Shown here in pieces: positions 46,170 to 55,779 of a stretch of DNA of 64,000 bases. Under the pieces are notes generated by a model, which made no database searches, was not told where the DNA came from, and saw only the letters and a list, made by a program, of their open reading frames with translations. Both the position numbers and the translations under genes were made by a program. The first letter of the stretch is position 1; every line of letters begins with the position of its first letter. Origin of the DNA: Martinezella rhizogenes (GTDB lineage Bacteria > Pseudomonadota > Alphaproteobacteria > Rhizobiales > Rhizobiaceae); the NCBI RefSeq assembly GCF_027460065.1, contig NZ_JAPYZZ010000007.1, forward strand, positions 124,001-188,000, in the 5' to 3' direction.

Positions 46170-48520
46170 GCAAGGCGCCACGTCAGAGACAGGGTTCCGC
46201 CAGCGACGGTTTCGGACGCACCGGGCGCGGCAAGCGGGTGAGCGAAGGTGAAGGCATCATCCATGGCGAGGTGCCTTCCCGCGAAGTGCTGCTGAAATTC
46301 ATCGCCGACCATCCGCAGCAGGCTTCCAAGCGCGAAATTGCCAAGGCTTTCGGGCTGAAGGGTGAAAACCGCATCGTTCTGAAAGCGCTGCTGAAGGAAC
46401 TGGAAGTTGACGGCATGGTGCACAAGAGCCGCAAGTCGCTGACGCGGCCGGGCGGTCTGCCGCCTGTCACGGTTCTCGACATCACCACCCGCGACAAGGA
46501 CGGCGAATTGATCGGCCGGCCGGCGGAATGGCCGGAGGATATGGGCGCTGCACCCGCCGTGCTGATCCGCCAGTCCTCGCAGGATCGCGGCAAGAAGGCA
46601 CCGGCGGCAGGTCTCGGCGACCGCATTCTTGCAAAGATATTCCCCTCCAAGGAGAGCGTCGGCCCGGCCTATACGGCCCGCGTCGTGAAACTGATCGACC
46701 GTCGCCAGAACGCGCTGCTTGGTGTGTTCAAGCAGATGGAAGGCGGCGGCGGACGGCTGATGCCGATCGACCGGCGCGGCGAAGAAATGGTCATCGACCC
46801 CGATGGTGTCGGCGATGCGAAAGACGGCGATCTGATCGAGGTGGAAACCTCGCGCAACAGCGGCCGTTACGGCCTGACGCGCGCGAAGGTTCTGTCCGTC
46901 GTTGGTTCCGTCGCATCGGAAAAGGCGATCTCGATGATCGCCATCCATGCGCATGGTATTCCGCATATCTTCCCGTCGAATGTGCTGGCGGAAGCGGATG
47001 CGGCCAAGGCCGCGACCATGTCGCACCGCGAGGACTGGCGCGACCTGCCGCTCATCACCATCGATCCGGCCGACGCCAAGGATCATGACGACGCGGTCTA
47101 TGCCGAACCGGACCCCTCGCCCGACAATCCCGATGGTGTCATCGTCACCGTCGCCATTGCCGATGTCTCCTGGTATGTGCGCCCCGGCGCGCCGCTTGAC
47201 CGAGAGGCGCTGAAGCGCGGCAACTCGGTCTATTTCCCCGACCGGGTTGTGCCGATGCTGCCGGAACGCATTTCCAACGATCTCTGCTCGCTGAAGGAAG
47301 GTGTCGACCGCCCTGCCCTTGCTGTGCGCATGACCTTTTCCAAGGAAGGCCGCAAGGCCGGCCACACCTTCCATCGCATCATGATGAAGAGTGCCGCCAA
47401 GCTGTCTTACCAGCAGGCCCAGGCGGCTATCGATGGCAAGCCCGACGACAAGACCGGCCCGCTACTGGAGCCGATCCTCAAGCCGCTGTGGCACACTTAT
47501 GAGGTGATGAAGCGCGGCCGCGACCGCCGCCAGCCGCTGGAACTCGACATGCCGGAGCGCAAGATCCAGCTGCGGCCCGACGGCACGGTGGACAAGGTCG
47601 TCATTCCCGAACGGCTGGATGCACATAAGCTGATCGAAGAGATGATGATCCAGGCGAATGTCGCCGCTGCCGAAACGCTGGAAAAAAAGAAGCAGCCGCT
47701 GGTCTATCGCGTCCACGACGCGCCGACGCTGACCAAGCAGGAGGTGCTGCGCGAATTCCTCGGCACGATCGGCATTTCCATGGCCAAGGGTGCGGTCATG
47801 CGCGCCAATTCCTTCAACGGCATTCTGGCGCGCGCCATTGATACGCCGCACCAGATCATGGTCAACGAGATGGTGCTGCGCAGCCAGAGCCAGGCAATCT
47901 ACAGCCCTGAGAATATCGGCCATTTTGGCCTTAACCTGATGAAATATGCGCATTTCACCTCGCCGATCCGCCGTTATGCCGATCTGATCGTGCATCGGGC
48001 GCTGGTGGGCTCGCTCGGTCTCGGCGAAGGTGGCATCACGCCACAGGAAGAGGCGACGCTTGATGATATCGCCGCCGAAATCTCGACTTTCGAGCGCCGC
48101 GCCATGGCAGCCGAGCGCGACACCATCAACCGGCTGATCGCGCATCATCTTTCCGAAAGGGTGGGTGAAGAATTCGAGGGCCGCGTCGGCGGTGTCACCA
48201 AGGCGGGACTATTTGTCGCGCTGCCGCAGTTTGGCGCTGATGGCTTTGTTCCTATATCTACACTCGGAACCGATTATTTCTTCTATGACGAGGCCCATCA
48301 GGCTTTGACGGGGGAAAAGACCGGTCTCGGTTATCAGCTTGGCGACACGGTTCAGGTCCGGCTTGCAGAAGCGGTGCCCCTCGCGGGCGCGTTGCGTTTT
48401 GAAATGTTGAGTCCGGGGCGTAAGATGCCGGTCGGCTCGCGGTCGTTCCACAAGGCAGGCCGGCGGACATCGCGTCCGGGCGCGAAGCCCGGGACACGGC
48501 CGCCCAGAGGGCGACGGTAG
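46166..48520 (+). CDS. rnr: Ribonuclease R
   Basis: RNase R is a 3'-5' exoribonuclease able to degrade structured RNA and contributes to rRNA and mRNA turnover. The 784-residue protein starts at GTG 46166, overlapping topA by four bases. Order: a winged-helix N-terminal domain, cold-shock domains, the RNB catalytic domain (TIDPADAKDHDDAVYAE with the metal-binding aspartates), and a C-terminal S1 domain (VGGVTKAGLFVALPQFGADG). The C-terminal tail is basic (RRTSRPGAKPGTRPPRGRR). Confidence 0.96.
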   Translation: MSKAPRQRQGSASDGFGRTGRGKRVSEGEGIIHGEVPSREVLLKFIADHPQQASKREIAKAFGLKGENRIVLKALLKELEVDGMVHKSRKSLTRPGGLPPVTVLDITTRDKDGELIGRPAEWPEDMGAAPAVLIRQSSQDRGKKAPAAGLGDRILAKIFPSKESVGPAYTARVVKLIDRRQNALLGVFKQMEGGGGRLMPIDRRGEEMVIDPDGVGDAKDGDLIEVETSRNSGRYGLTRAKVLSVVGSVASEKAISMIAIHAHGIPHIFPSNVLAEADAAKAATMSHREDWRDLPLITIDPADAKDHDDAVYAEPDPSPDNPDGVIVTVAIADVSWYVRPGAPLDREALKRGNSVYFPDRVVPMLPERISNDLCSLKEGVDRPALAVRMTFSKEGRKAGHTFHRIMMKSAAKLSYQQAQAAIDGKPDDKTGPLLEPILKPLWHTYEVMKRGRDRRQPLELDMPERKIQLRPDGTVDKVVIPERLDAHKLIEEMMIQANVAAAETLEKKKQPLVYRVHDAPTLTKQEVLREFLGTIGISMAKGAVMRANSFNGILARAIDTPHQIMVNEMVLRSQSQAIYSPENIGHFGLNLMKYAHFTSPIRRYADLIVHRALVGSLGLGEGGITPQEEATLDDIAAEISTFERRAMAAERDTINRLIAHHLSERVGEEFEGRVGGVTKAGLFVALPQFGADGFVPISTLGTDYFFYDEAHQALTGEKTGLGYQLGDTVQVRLAEAVPLAGALRFEMLSPGRKMPVGSRSFHKAGRRTSRPGAKPGTRPPRGRR

Positions 48521-48573
48521 GACGACGCTAACAAGACCGCGAAGCGGTTCAAGAACGGGAGAAGGACTTAAGG

Positions 48574-49017
48574 ATGAGTGCACATCAGGGCTCGGAGACG
48601 GTCACTTTCGGAGACAGCAGCGCTGAGAGACCGCTTGGCCGCTCGATCATGCGGGGCATGGCCAACCGTTGCCCGGCCTGCGGCAGCGGCCGCCTGTTCC
48701 GGGCCTTCCTCAAGCCGGTGGATGCCTGCGCGGCCTGCGGCGAAGAAATGCACCATCACCGTTCCGACGACCTGCCGCCCTATATTTCCATCGTCATCAT
48801 CGGCCATATCGCCGTTGGCGGCTTCATGATGACGGATATGATCCTGAACATTCCCATGTGGGCGCATTTTGCCATCTGGGTGCCGATCACCATTCTGGCC
48901 GCACTTTTGACGCTGCAACCCATCAAGGGCGGCGTCATCGGCCTGCAATGGGCGCTGCGTATGCACGGCTTCGACCGAAAACAACCAAAAGCGCAGATAG
49001 ACGGCTCTTCTCACTGA
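48574..49017 (+). CDS. DUF983 membrane protein
   Basis: The 147-residue protein has an N-terminal zinc-ribbon-like pair of CxxC motifs (NRCPACGSG and ACAACGEE) and two hydrophobic segments at about 72-95 and 98-120. DUF983 proteins are of unknown function and common in alphaproteobacteria. It follows rnr by 53 bp. Confidence 0.85.
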   Translation: MSAHQGSETVTFGDSSAERPLGRSIMRGMANRCPACGSGRLFRAFLKPVDACAACGEEMHHHRSDDLPPYISIVIIGHIAVGGFMMTDMILNIPMWAHFAIWVPITILAALLTLQPIKGGVIGLQWALRMHGFDRKQPKAQIDGSSH

Positions 49018-49019
49018 CC

Positions 49020-49706
49020 GTGGGCGGGACCTTGCGTGAACCCCAGCACTCCCGGGATGCCGAGACGGTGATCGCGCGCCTGCGGCCGCGCGATGCCGCC
49101 TCCCTGATCCTGTTCGACCGTTCCGGCCCGCAGCTCAGGGTGCTGATGGGTCAGCGCAGCAGCGCCCACGTCTTCATGCCCGGCGCCTACGTGTTTCCGG
49201 GCGGCAAACGCGATCCGCGTGACCATGCGCTGCCCTTTTCCGGCGATCTGCATCCCGCCGTGCTACGCAGCCTCACCGCTTCGGCAGCACGCCGTCTCAG
49301 CGCCGCCGGCGCAAGGGCTCTGGCGCTTGCAGCCGCGCGCGAGCTTTTCGAGGAAACGGGCGTGGATATCGGATTGGGCGCTAAGGGTCCTGATCTTTCC
49401 CGTTTCAGATATGTTGCACGCGCCATCACGCCACCCGGCAATGTGCGGCGCTACGACACGCGATTCTTCTGCTGTTATACCGACGAGTTGGGGCTGGATA
49501 TCCGGCTAATCCGTGATTCCGATGAACTCTCCAACGTGCAATGGCTTGACATGACAGACCTTTCCGGTCTGAACATGCCCAAAATCACGCGTACGGTTCT
49601 CGAAGATGTCACAAAACTCATGATAGGTGATCCCTCACTGCCCTTTGAAAGCCCCGCGCGGCTGTACGTCACGCGCCACGGCCGGTTCATTCGAGACTTT
49701 GTATAA
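49020..49706 (+). CDS. NUDIX hydrolase
   Basis: No ATG is in frame near the start; a GTG at 49020 or a TTG at 49032 is likely, giving 228 or 224 residues. The NUDIX box is GGKRDPRD followed by a long insertion and AAARELFEETGVDIG, as in the NUDT8/NUDT19-like group with an insertion before the REUXEE part. Such proteins hydrolyse nucleoside diphosphate derivatives or CoA. Substrate unknown. It follows DUF983 by two bases. Confidence 0.85.
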   Translation: MGGTLREPQHSRDAETVIARLRPRDAASLILFDRSGPQLRVLMGQRSSAHVFMPGAYVFPGGKRDPRDHALPFSGDLHPAVLRSLTASAARRLSAAGARALALAAARELFEETGVDIGLGAKGPDLSRFRYVARAITPPGNVRRYDTRFFCCYTDELGLDIRLIRDSDELSNVQWLDMTDLSGLNMPKITRTVLEDVTKLMIGDPSLPFESPARLYVTRHGRFIRDFV

Positions 49707-49714
49707 AGGCCGTC

Positions 49715-50890
49715 ATGTCACAAATGAAATGCGAAGAAGCGGATGCCATCCACTGGCCCTCACTGATCGCCGCGATTTCCGCCATCAGTGCGGTCGGTGT
49801 CGCCATCGGCCTTGGGCTGCCGCTCCTGTCGATCATTCTTGAGAAGCGCGGCATCTCCTCGACCATGATCGGGGTGAATTCGGCAATGGCCGGTGTTGCG
49901 GCCATGATGGCGGCTCCGGTCACCACCAAGATCGCCCATGATTTCGGCGTGGCGCGAACCATGCTGCTGGCCGTGGTTATTTCGGCGCTGAGCGCGCTCT
50001 GCTTCTATTTCGCTGATGCCTTCTGGATGTGGTTTCCGCTGCGAATCGTTTTCCACGGCGCCACCACCACTCTGTTCATTCTCTCCGAATACTGGATCAA
50101 CATGACCGCGCCGCCGAAAAAACGCGGCATGGTGCTTGGCATCTACGCCACTGGCCTCGCAGTGGGTTTCGCCGTCGGGCCGTTGCTGTTTTCGGCGGTC
50201 GGCAGCGAAGGCATCCTGCCCTTCCTCGTTGGCGCCGCGATCATCCTTCTGGCCGCCATACCCATCTTCATGGCGCGCGGCGAAAGCCCGGAACTGGACG
50301 AGCACCCCAATCACCATTTCATCCGTTACGTCTGGCTGGTGCCGATGGCATCGGCCGCAGCTTTCGTGTTCGGTTCGGTGCAGGCAGGTGGCCTGTCGCT
50401 CTTTCCGATCTACGCCACCCGTGAGGGTTTCAACGAATCGCAGGCCGCTCTCCTGCTGACGGTGATGGGAATCGGCAACATGGTCTTCCAGATACCGATC
50501 GGCCTGCTTTCCGACCGGCTGAAGGATCGGCGCACCATGCTCGCCCTGATGGCCTTTGCGGGCGTTTGCGGCACGCTGGCCCTGCCGCTTCTGGTGGAGA
50601 GCTGGATACTGGTGGCGGCGCTGCTGCTGTTCTGGGGTGGCCTCGTCTCCGGCATGTATACCGTCGGCCTCACCCACCTTGGATCACGGCTCAAGGGCGC
50701 CGATCTGGTCTCCGCCAACGCCGCCTTTATCTTCTGTTACGCCATGGGTACGATCGCCGGACCGCAGGCCGTCGGCATTTCCATGGATATTGCGGGCACC
50801 AATGGTTTCGCCTGGGCGCTTGCCGTATTTTTCGGGCTTTACGTGGTGCTTTATGGGTTCCGTTTTGTTTTCCGGGCAAAACAGGCTTGA
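49715..50890 (+). CDS. MFS transporter, YcaD-like
   Basis: The 391-residue protein has about 12 predicted membrane segments and the two-half symmetry of the major facilitator superfamily: IPIGLLSDRLKDRRTM, the loop motif A of the second half, and a conserved middle GIYATGLAVGFAVGPLL. The substrate is unknown. It begins 8 bp after the NUDIX gene. Confidence 0.87.
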   Translation: MSQMKCEEADAIHWPSLIAAISAISAVGVAIGLGLPLLSIILEKRGISSTMIGVNSAMAGVAAMMAAPVTTKIAHDFGVARTMLLAVVISALSALCFYFADAFWMWFPLRIVFHGATTTLFILSEYWINMTAPPKKRGMVLGIYATGLAVGFAVGPLLFSAVGSEGILPFLVGAAIILLAAIPIFMARGESPELDEHPNHHFIRYVWLVPMASAAAFVFGSVQAGGLSLFPIYATREGFNESQAALLLTVMGIGNMVFQIPIGLLSDRLKDRRTMLALMAFAGVCGTLALPLLVESWILVAALLLFWGGLVSGMYTVGLTHLGSRLKGADLVSANAAFIFCYAMGTIAGPQAVGISMDIAGTNGFAWALAVFFGLYVVLYGFRFVFRAKQA

Positions 50891-50935
50891 CTTTTTGGGC
50901 GCGATACGTAGTTTCGCGCCAGATTTAGCCGAGGT

Positions 50936-50962
50936 GAGAAGCGCCTGCGGCTTCTCTTTTGT
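50936..50962 (+). terminator. Hairpin with T tail between the MFS gene and rpmG
   Basis: The stem GAGAAGC / GCTTCTC with a seven-base loop is followed by TTTTGTTT, 45 bp after the MFS stop and 18 bp before the rpmG start. It may be a terminator of the MFS operon or an attenuator in the rpmG leader. Confidence 0.6.
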
Positions 50963-50979
50963 TTAAAGGCAGGACGACC

Positions 50980-51147
50980 ATGGCGAAAGCTACAACAATC
51001 AAGATCAAGCTGCTGTCGACAGCCGACACCGGTACCTTCTACGTCACCACCAAGAACAGCCGTACGTTCACGGACAAGATGACGAAGACGAAGTACGACC
51101 CGGTTGTACGCAAGCACGTTGAATTCAAGGAAACCAAGATCAAGTAA
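50980..51147 (+). CDS. rpmG: 50S ribosomal protein L33
   Basis: The ATG at 50980 gives 55 residues: [37 protein letters not shown], and [12 protein letters not shown]. It lacks the four zinc-binding cysteines (C- type), as expected in alphaproteobacteria. It is followed by a strong terminator. Confidence 0.96.
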   Translation: MAKATTIKIKLLSTADTGTFYVTTKNSRTFTDKMTKTKYDPVVRKHVEFKETKIK

Positions 51148-51172
51148 TGTCTTGATCGGGTTCTCCGGCAAA

Positions 51173-51203
51173 TAGCGCGCCCAATGGGCGCGTTTTTTGT
51201 TTG
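51173..51203 (+). terminator. Rho-independent terminator of rpmG
   Basis: A palindromic stem (GCGCGCCCAATGGGCGCG) is followed by TTTTTTGTTT, 26 bp after the rpmG stop codon. Confidence 0.9.
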
Positions 51204-52055
51204 TGCCGAAATATTACCGCCACGACGCTCGTCACACCGAGCGGCTTTCCTTTCGTGGAAACGAGGGTGCTGCCTCTCCATAGACCATGACATTGCTGCT
51301 GCCACTGGCAAAGCACGCGCGGCACTGACGGGGCACGAGCCTGCCGCCCGTTCAAGCACATGATCGCCAAGATATATCCGCAGGCATTTACGAAGGCTGC
51401 TCCGAACACCCCCTTGGCCTATGTCCGTCCCCTGCCCCTACATCGACGTCGCACAGCCCTGCACAGAAATCGGTCGGGAACCGGCGCCTCGCTACACGCG
51501 CGCCACCAGCAGGCTGTTTTCGGGAAGAAGGCGGTCGGCCAACGATGTGATTACGGCACGAGGAACCGATTCGGACATCGTCAGCCGACCGACCCCACGA
51601 TTCAGGAGATGCGGCGGACCTGAGCATCATGGGGCATTCAAACTACGCAATACCAGCCCCTGACGAGCGAAATCGAGACGGCAAAAGCCGCCATCATTCC
51701 ATCACCGCAAGACCGACAAACCGCCGGAAGAACTGTTACTCTCGATTGTGAGTGTGCGCAGAAGTAAAATAAAAATCAACAAATTCTTAAGCCAGAGATA
51801 CGTTCCCTGAGAAACATGGTTAAATATACCAAGCTGGCACACTATAGTTTCCTGCGAGATTGAATTCAACGTATTTCTCAACTTGAACTCTATTAAGGCC
51901 ACCTCGATTCATCCCTTCATTGCAAATAGATAAAATACATCTGGGGTCAATGGCTTGCGGCCTCTCGACGTCCGCCAGGATGGGCGAGTAGCGATTTCGC
52001 CGGGATATGCCGGAGAGTCTCCGCAGACAATCGTGGTTAATTGCCCGCGCCCGGC
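51204..52055. other. 852-bp stretch without a convincing gene
   Basis: No reading frame here has a plausible start, ribosome binding site and family. The first half is GC-normal and could be a decayed coding region (short frames on both strands). The part from about 51740 to 51960 is AT-rich, with runs of A and T, and may hold a promoter or a small RNA. I recognise no tRNA or transposase remnant. Confidence 0.5.
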
Positions 52056-53426
52056 TCAGGCCGCGGCGGCCACGACGCGGTTGCGTCCTGCGTGTTTTGC
52101 CTCGTAAAGCGCCTTGTCGGCCTGCTTCAATATCTCGTCCGGCGCGCCGAAGGCACCGCTGCTGGTGGCGATGCCGAGGGAGGCGGTAATGCTCAGTTCC
52201 CGATCGATGGAACGAACATAAAAGGGCTTGTCTTCCACGATTGCCCGCAGGCGCTCGGCGACGCTTGCCGCAAGCTCCATGGGCGTATCCGGCATGACGA
52301 CGACGAATTCCTCCCCGCCATAGCGGCAGGCGAGATCCGCGCCGCGCACCGTGCTGCGGATGCGTGCTGCAAATTCGCGCAGCACCTCATCGCCGACATC
52401 GTGGCCATAGGTGTCATTGACCAGCTTGAAGCGGTCAATATCGGTCATGCAGATGGAGATCGGGCGACCACGCACGGCGGCGCGGTCGAAAAGTATCTTC
52501 AGGTGACTATCGAGATAACGACGATTGTTGAGGCCCGTCAGCCCGTCCACAATCGCAAGCTCCATCGTATGCTGCAGATTGAGCCGCAGATGTTCATTGT
52601 AGCGCTTGCGCCTGATCTGCGTCAGCGAACGGGCGACGAGTTCATTCGGATCGATCGGGCGGAGAATGTAATCGTTCACCCCAAGATCGAGCGCACGCGC
52701 CACCATCTCATCCGCCCCCTGCTCCGCCACCAGAAGCAATGGCAGAAAACGGGTGCGCTCCAGCGAGCGAAGCTGCGAACACAGCCTCAGCGGATCGTAG
52801 TCCTCGAAATTGGAATTGACGATGACCAGCTCGAAGGGGCTGCTCGCCGCCTTGAGCAAGGCCGCCTGCGGCTCCGTGACGGCATCGATCTCCGCAACCG
52901 GCTTCAGCGCCCGGATGATGCGTTCCTGCGAGCTGGCGCGGCCATCCGCAACCAGCACGCGGCCCGGTGTCTGCATCAGGCCATCGCTCCGCAGCATCTC
53001 CTCGATGCCGATCTGCCGGGCAGTCTCCGCACGCAGCCGCAGCTCGTCGCTGACGGCCTTCAGTCGAACCAGACTTTTGACGCGGGCGATCAGTTGAAGA
53101 TCGTTGACCGGTTTGGTGAGAAAATCGTCGGCACCCGCCTTGAGGCCGCGCACACGGTCCGACGGCTGATCGAGCGCGGTGACCATGACAACCGGAATAT
53201 GAGCGGTATTTGGATTGGCCTTCAGCCTTTCGCAAACTTCGAAACCATCCATGCCCGGCATCATGATATCGAGCAGGATGATATCGACCTGCTCCTCATC
53301 ACATATCGTCAGCGCCTTGAAACCATCCTCGGCGGTGACGACGTCGAAATACTCAGCGATAAGCCGGGCTTCGAGAAGCTTTACGTTTGCGGGTATGTCG
53401 TCAACAACCAGAACTCTCGCCGTCAT
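52056..53426 (-). CDS. pleD: PleD-type response regulator diguanylate cyclase
   Basis: PleD makes cyclic-di-GMP at the cell pole when phosphorylated and helps cell-cycle and surface-attachment control. The 456-residue protein has a first receiver domain with Asp53 (LLDIMMPG), a second degenerate receiver (about 155-275) and a GGDEF domain with GGEEF at 370-374. The RxxD inhibitory site (R361-D364) is intact, so feedback by c-di-GMP is expected. It follows divK by 18 bp in the same operon. Confidence 0.97.
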   Translation of the reverse strand: MTARVLVVDDIPANVKLLEARLIAEYFDVVTAEDGFKALTICDEEQVDIILLDIMMPGMDGFEVCERLKANPNTAHIPVVMVTALDQPSDRVRGLKAGADDFLTKPVNDLQLIARVKSLVRLKAVSDELRLRAETARQIGIEEMLRSDGLMQTPGRVLVADGRASSQERIIRALKPVAEIDAVTEPQAALLKAASSPFELVIVNSNFEDYDPLRLCSQLRSLERTRFLPLLLVAEQGADEMVARALDLGVNDYILRPIDPNELVARSLTQIRRKRYNEHLRLNLQHTMELAIVDGLTGLNNRRYLDSHLKILFDRAAVRGRPISICMTDIDRFKLVNDTYGHDVGDEVLREFAARIRSTVRGADLACRYGGEEFVVVMPDTPMELAASVAERLRAIVEDKPFYVRSIDRELSITASLGIATSSGAFGAPDEILKQADKALYEAKHAGRNRVVAAAA

Positions 53427-53444
53427 AACAGTTCCCCAACCGAC

Positions 53445-53816
53445 TTACGCATCGCCAAGATAGGTCTTGATGATTTCGATGAATTTCGGAACGGAAATCG
53501 GCTTCGACACATAGGCTTCGCATCCGCCCTGACGAATGCGCTCCTCGTCACCCTTCATGGCAAAGGCCGTGACCGCGATGACCGGGATGACATGCAGCTC
53601 GTCGTCTTCCTTCAGCCACTTCGTCACCTCCAGCCCGGAAACCTCCGGCAGCTGGATATCCATGAGGATAAGGTCCGGGCGGTGCTTGCGAGCGAGATCG
53701 AGCGCCTCCATGCCGTTGCGCGTCTGAATAGTGGTATAACCAGACGCCTCGATCAGGTCGCGAAAGAGCTTCATGTTCAGCTCGTTGTCTTCGACTATCA
53801 TGACCTGCTTGGGCAT
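53445..53816 (-). CDS. divK: DivK single-domain response regulator
   Basis: The 123-residue receiver has the phosphoacceptor Asp53 in [11 protein letters not shown] and the typical IVEDNELNM and VTAFAMKG segments. DivK relays polarity signals from PleC and DivJ-type kinases to DivL-CckA and so to CtrA. It is the first gene of divK-pleD; a DUF3572 gene diverges from it. Confidence 0.97.
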   Translation of the reverse strand: MPKQVMIVEDNELNMKLFRDLIEASGYTTIQTRNGMEALDLARKHRPDLILMDIQLPEVSGLEVTKWLKEDDELHVIPVIAVTAFAMKGDEERIRQGGCEAYVSKPISVPKFIEIIKTYLGDA

Positions 53817-53947
53817 GGTGGGCAGTCCCCGTTTCGCTTTGAAACCTTCATCCAGACATATAAGTTGTCAGGATGCCGATTCCATCGTCCATTCGTTGCG
53901 CAAGGCTAGAGGGATTTGGTTTCAAAATAGGTAACTTCGGGGAAGAA

Positions 53948-54256
53948 ATGCTGCGCGATACAAAAAACAAAGGCAATGCCGGCCAGGATCCGCAAGAAAC
54001 GGCGGCCGCCATACTTGGCTGGCTGGCGAACGAGCCTGACATGCTGTCGCGTTTTCTGGCCTTGAGCGGATTACAAGCCACTATGCTGCGCCAGGCCGTC
54101 AATGATCCCGGCTTCCTGGCGGGGCTGACGGATTTCCTGATGAGCCACGAGCCGGATCTGATGGCGTTCTGTGCCGCCACCGATACATCCCCCGAAACGG
54201 TGGCCGCCGCCTGGCACCATTTTTCCGGGCCGGGGCTGGATTCAGGTGTGTATTGA
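53948..54256 (+). CDS. DUF3572-domain protein
   Basis: The ATG at 53948 with GGGGAAG before it gives 102 residues, mostly helical: AAAILGWLANEPDMLSRFLA, LSGLQATMLRQAVNDPGFLAG and FLMSHEPDLMAFC. Members have unknown function and sit beside divK-pleD and dinB in many Rhizobiales. The dinB gene follows after 69 bp. Confidence 0.85.
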   Translation: MLRDTKNKGNAGQDPQETAAAILGWLANEPDMLSRFLALSGLQATMLRQAVNDPGFLAGLTDFLMSHEPDLMAFCAATDTSPETVAAAWHHFSGPGLDSGVY

Positions 54257-54325
54257 CGGGACGCCACTTGAGCGGCCATCGCAGCCGGAGTATGGTCGGC
54301 TACGTTCTGGTTTTGTTTTCGGCCC

Positions 54326-55609
54326 ATGTCCACGTCACACCACTATGATCCCGGTTTTTGCCGCGACTGTCTGGCTGGCCAGCCAGAAGGGTTGAGGCGT
54401 TGCCGCGCCTGCGGCAGCCCGCGTCTTCTCTATCATTCCGAACTCTACGATCTGAGCATCGCCCATATCGATTGCGACGCCTTTTATGCCTCTGTCGAAA
54501 AACGCGACAATCCGGAACTGGCCGACAAGCCTGTTATCGTTGGCGGCGGCAAGCGCGGGGTGGTTTCCACCGCCTGTTATATCGCCCGCATCCACGGCGT
54601 GCGCTCCGCCATGCCCATGTTCAAGGCGCTGGAAGCCTGCCCCGACGCTGTCGTCATCAAGCCCGACATGGAAAAATACAGCCGTGTCGGCCGTCAGATC
54701 CGCGCAATGATGCAGGAATTGACGCCGCTGGTGCAGCCGCTTTCCATCGACGAGGCGTTTCTCGATCTTTCAGGCACCGAGAAGCTGCATCACGATCCGC
54801 CGGCGCGGGTGCTGGCGAAATTCGCCCGACGCGTGGAAAAAGAGGTGGGGGTGAGTGTTTCTGCGGGGCTTTCCTATTGCAAGTTTCTCGCCAAGGTCGC
54901 CTCGGATCTGCAAAAACCGCGCGGCTTTTCGGTTGTCGGCGAAGCAGAGGCGCTGTCCTTTCTGGCAGCGCGCCCGGTCACGACCATCTGGGGCGTGGGA
55001 AAGGCCTTTGCAGCGACGCTGGAAGCGGATGGCATCCGCATGATCGCGCAATTGCAGGAGATGGAAGAGAGCGAGTTGATGCGCCGTTACGGCGTGATGG
55101 GGCAGCGGCTGTTCCGGCTATCGCGCGGTATTGATGAACGGCATGTGCACGACAACGATCCGGTCAAAAGCGTCTCGTCCGAAACCACCTTCTTTAATGA
55201 TATTTCCCGCCATGAGGATCTCGTTTCCATCCTGCGGTCGCTTTCCGAAAAAGTGGCCTGGCGGCTGAAGAAAAGCGGCATTGCCGGCCAGACCGTGGTG
55301 CTGAAAATGAAAACGGCGGACTTCAAGACCCGCACCCGCAACCGCAGGCTTGATGACCCCACCCAGCTTGCCGACCGCATATTCCGCACCGGCCTTGCAC
55401 TCCTGGAAAAAGAAACCGACGGCACCAAGTTCCGCCTTATCGGCATAGGCGTCAGCGATCTGCGCGATGCTGGCCTCGCCGATCCGCCCGATCTCGTCGA
55501 CAGGCAAGCCACGCGGCGGGCAGCGGCGGAGGCGGCAATGGACAAGCTGCGCGACAAGTTCGGCAAGGGCAGCGTCGAGACCGGCTATACCTTCGGCACC
55601 CGCAAATAG
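54326..55609 (+). CDS. dinB: DNA polymerase IV (Y family) with N-terminal zinc ribbon
   Basis: DinB is an error-prone translesion polymerase. The 427-residue product has Y-family palm motifs [14 protein letters not shown] and [11 protein letters not shown] and the little-finger domain. Before them is an N-terminal segment with C12-x2-C15 and C26-x2-C29 (FCRDC, CRACG), a small zinc ribbon absent from E. coli DinB and found in rhizobial versions. No LexA box was evident by eye upstream. Confidence 0.94.
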   Translation: MSTSHHYDPGFCRDCLAGQPEGLRRCRACGSPRLLYHSELYDLSIAHIDCDAFYASVEKRDNPELADKPVIVGGGKRGVVSTACYIARIHGVRSAMPMFKALEACPDAVVIKPDMEKYSRVGRQIRAMMQELTPLVQPLSIDEAFLDLSGTEKLHHDPPARVLAKFARRVEKEVGVSVSAGLSYCKFLAKVASDLQKPRGFSVVGEAEALSFLAARPVTTIWGVGKAFAATLEADGIRMIAQLQEMEESELMRRYGVMGQRLFRLSRGIDERHVHDNDPVKSVSSETTFFNDISRHEDLVSILRSLSEKVAWRLKKSGIAGQTVVLKMKTADFKTRTRNRRLDDPTQLADRIFRTGLALLEKETDGTKFRLIGIGVSDLRDAGLADPPDLVDRQATRRAAAEAAMDKLRDKFGKGSVETGYTFGTRK

Positions 55610-55779
55610 GGACCTGAAGACGACCATGCGGACCTTTCCAACTGTGTCTGCCACCACCCGTGCCCAATGTATTTTAGATTTTACACAAATTAGTGATGTT
55701 GCGGCCGCGGCTTCCTTAAACTTCATTAAACTTCGCGTGGTTGAGTGAAGGAAGTTTTGTGCATGTGGTGTATTGCGTC

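Noticed and set aside
48669..49706. 345-codon version of the NUDIX gene starting at 48669
   Set aside because: The first 117 codons are an out-of-frame reading of the DUF983 gene; the NUDIX protein begins near 49020.
51388..51663. Short frames on both strands in the rpmG-pleD gap
   Set aside because: None has both a credible start and a recognisable or well-composed product, so no gene is called.
52041..53909. 622-codon antisense frame across pleD and divK
   Set aside because: Spans two well-supported genes on the other strand and their intergenic gap; it is a composition artefact.
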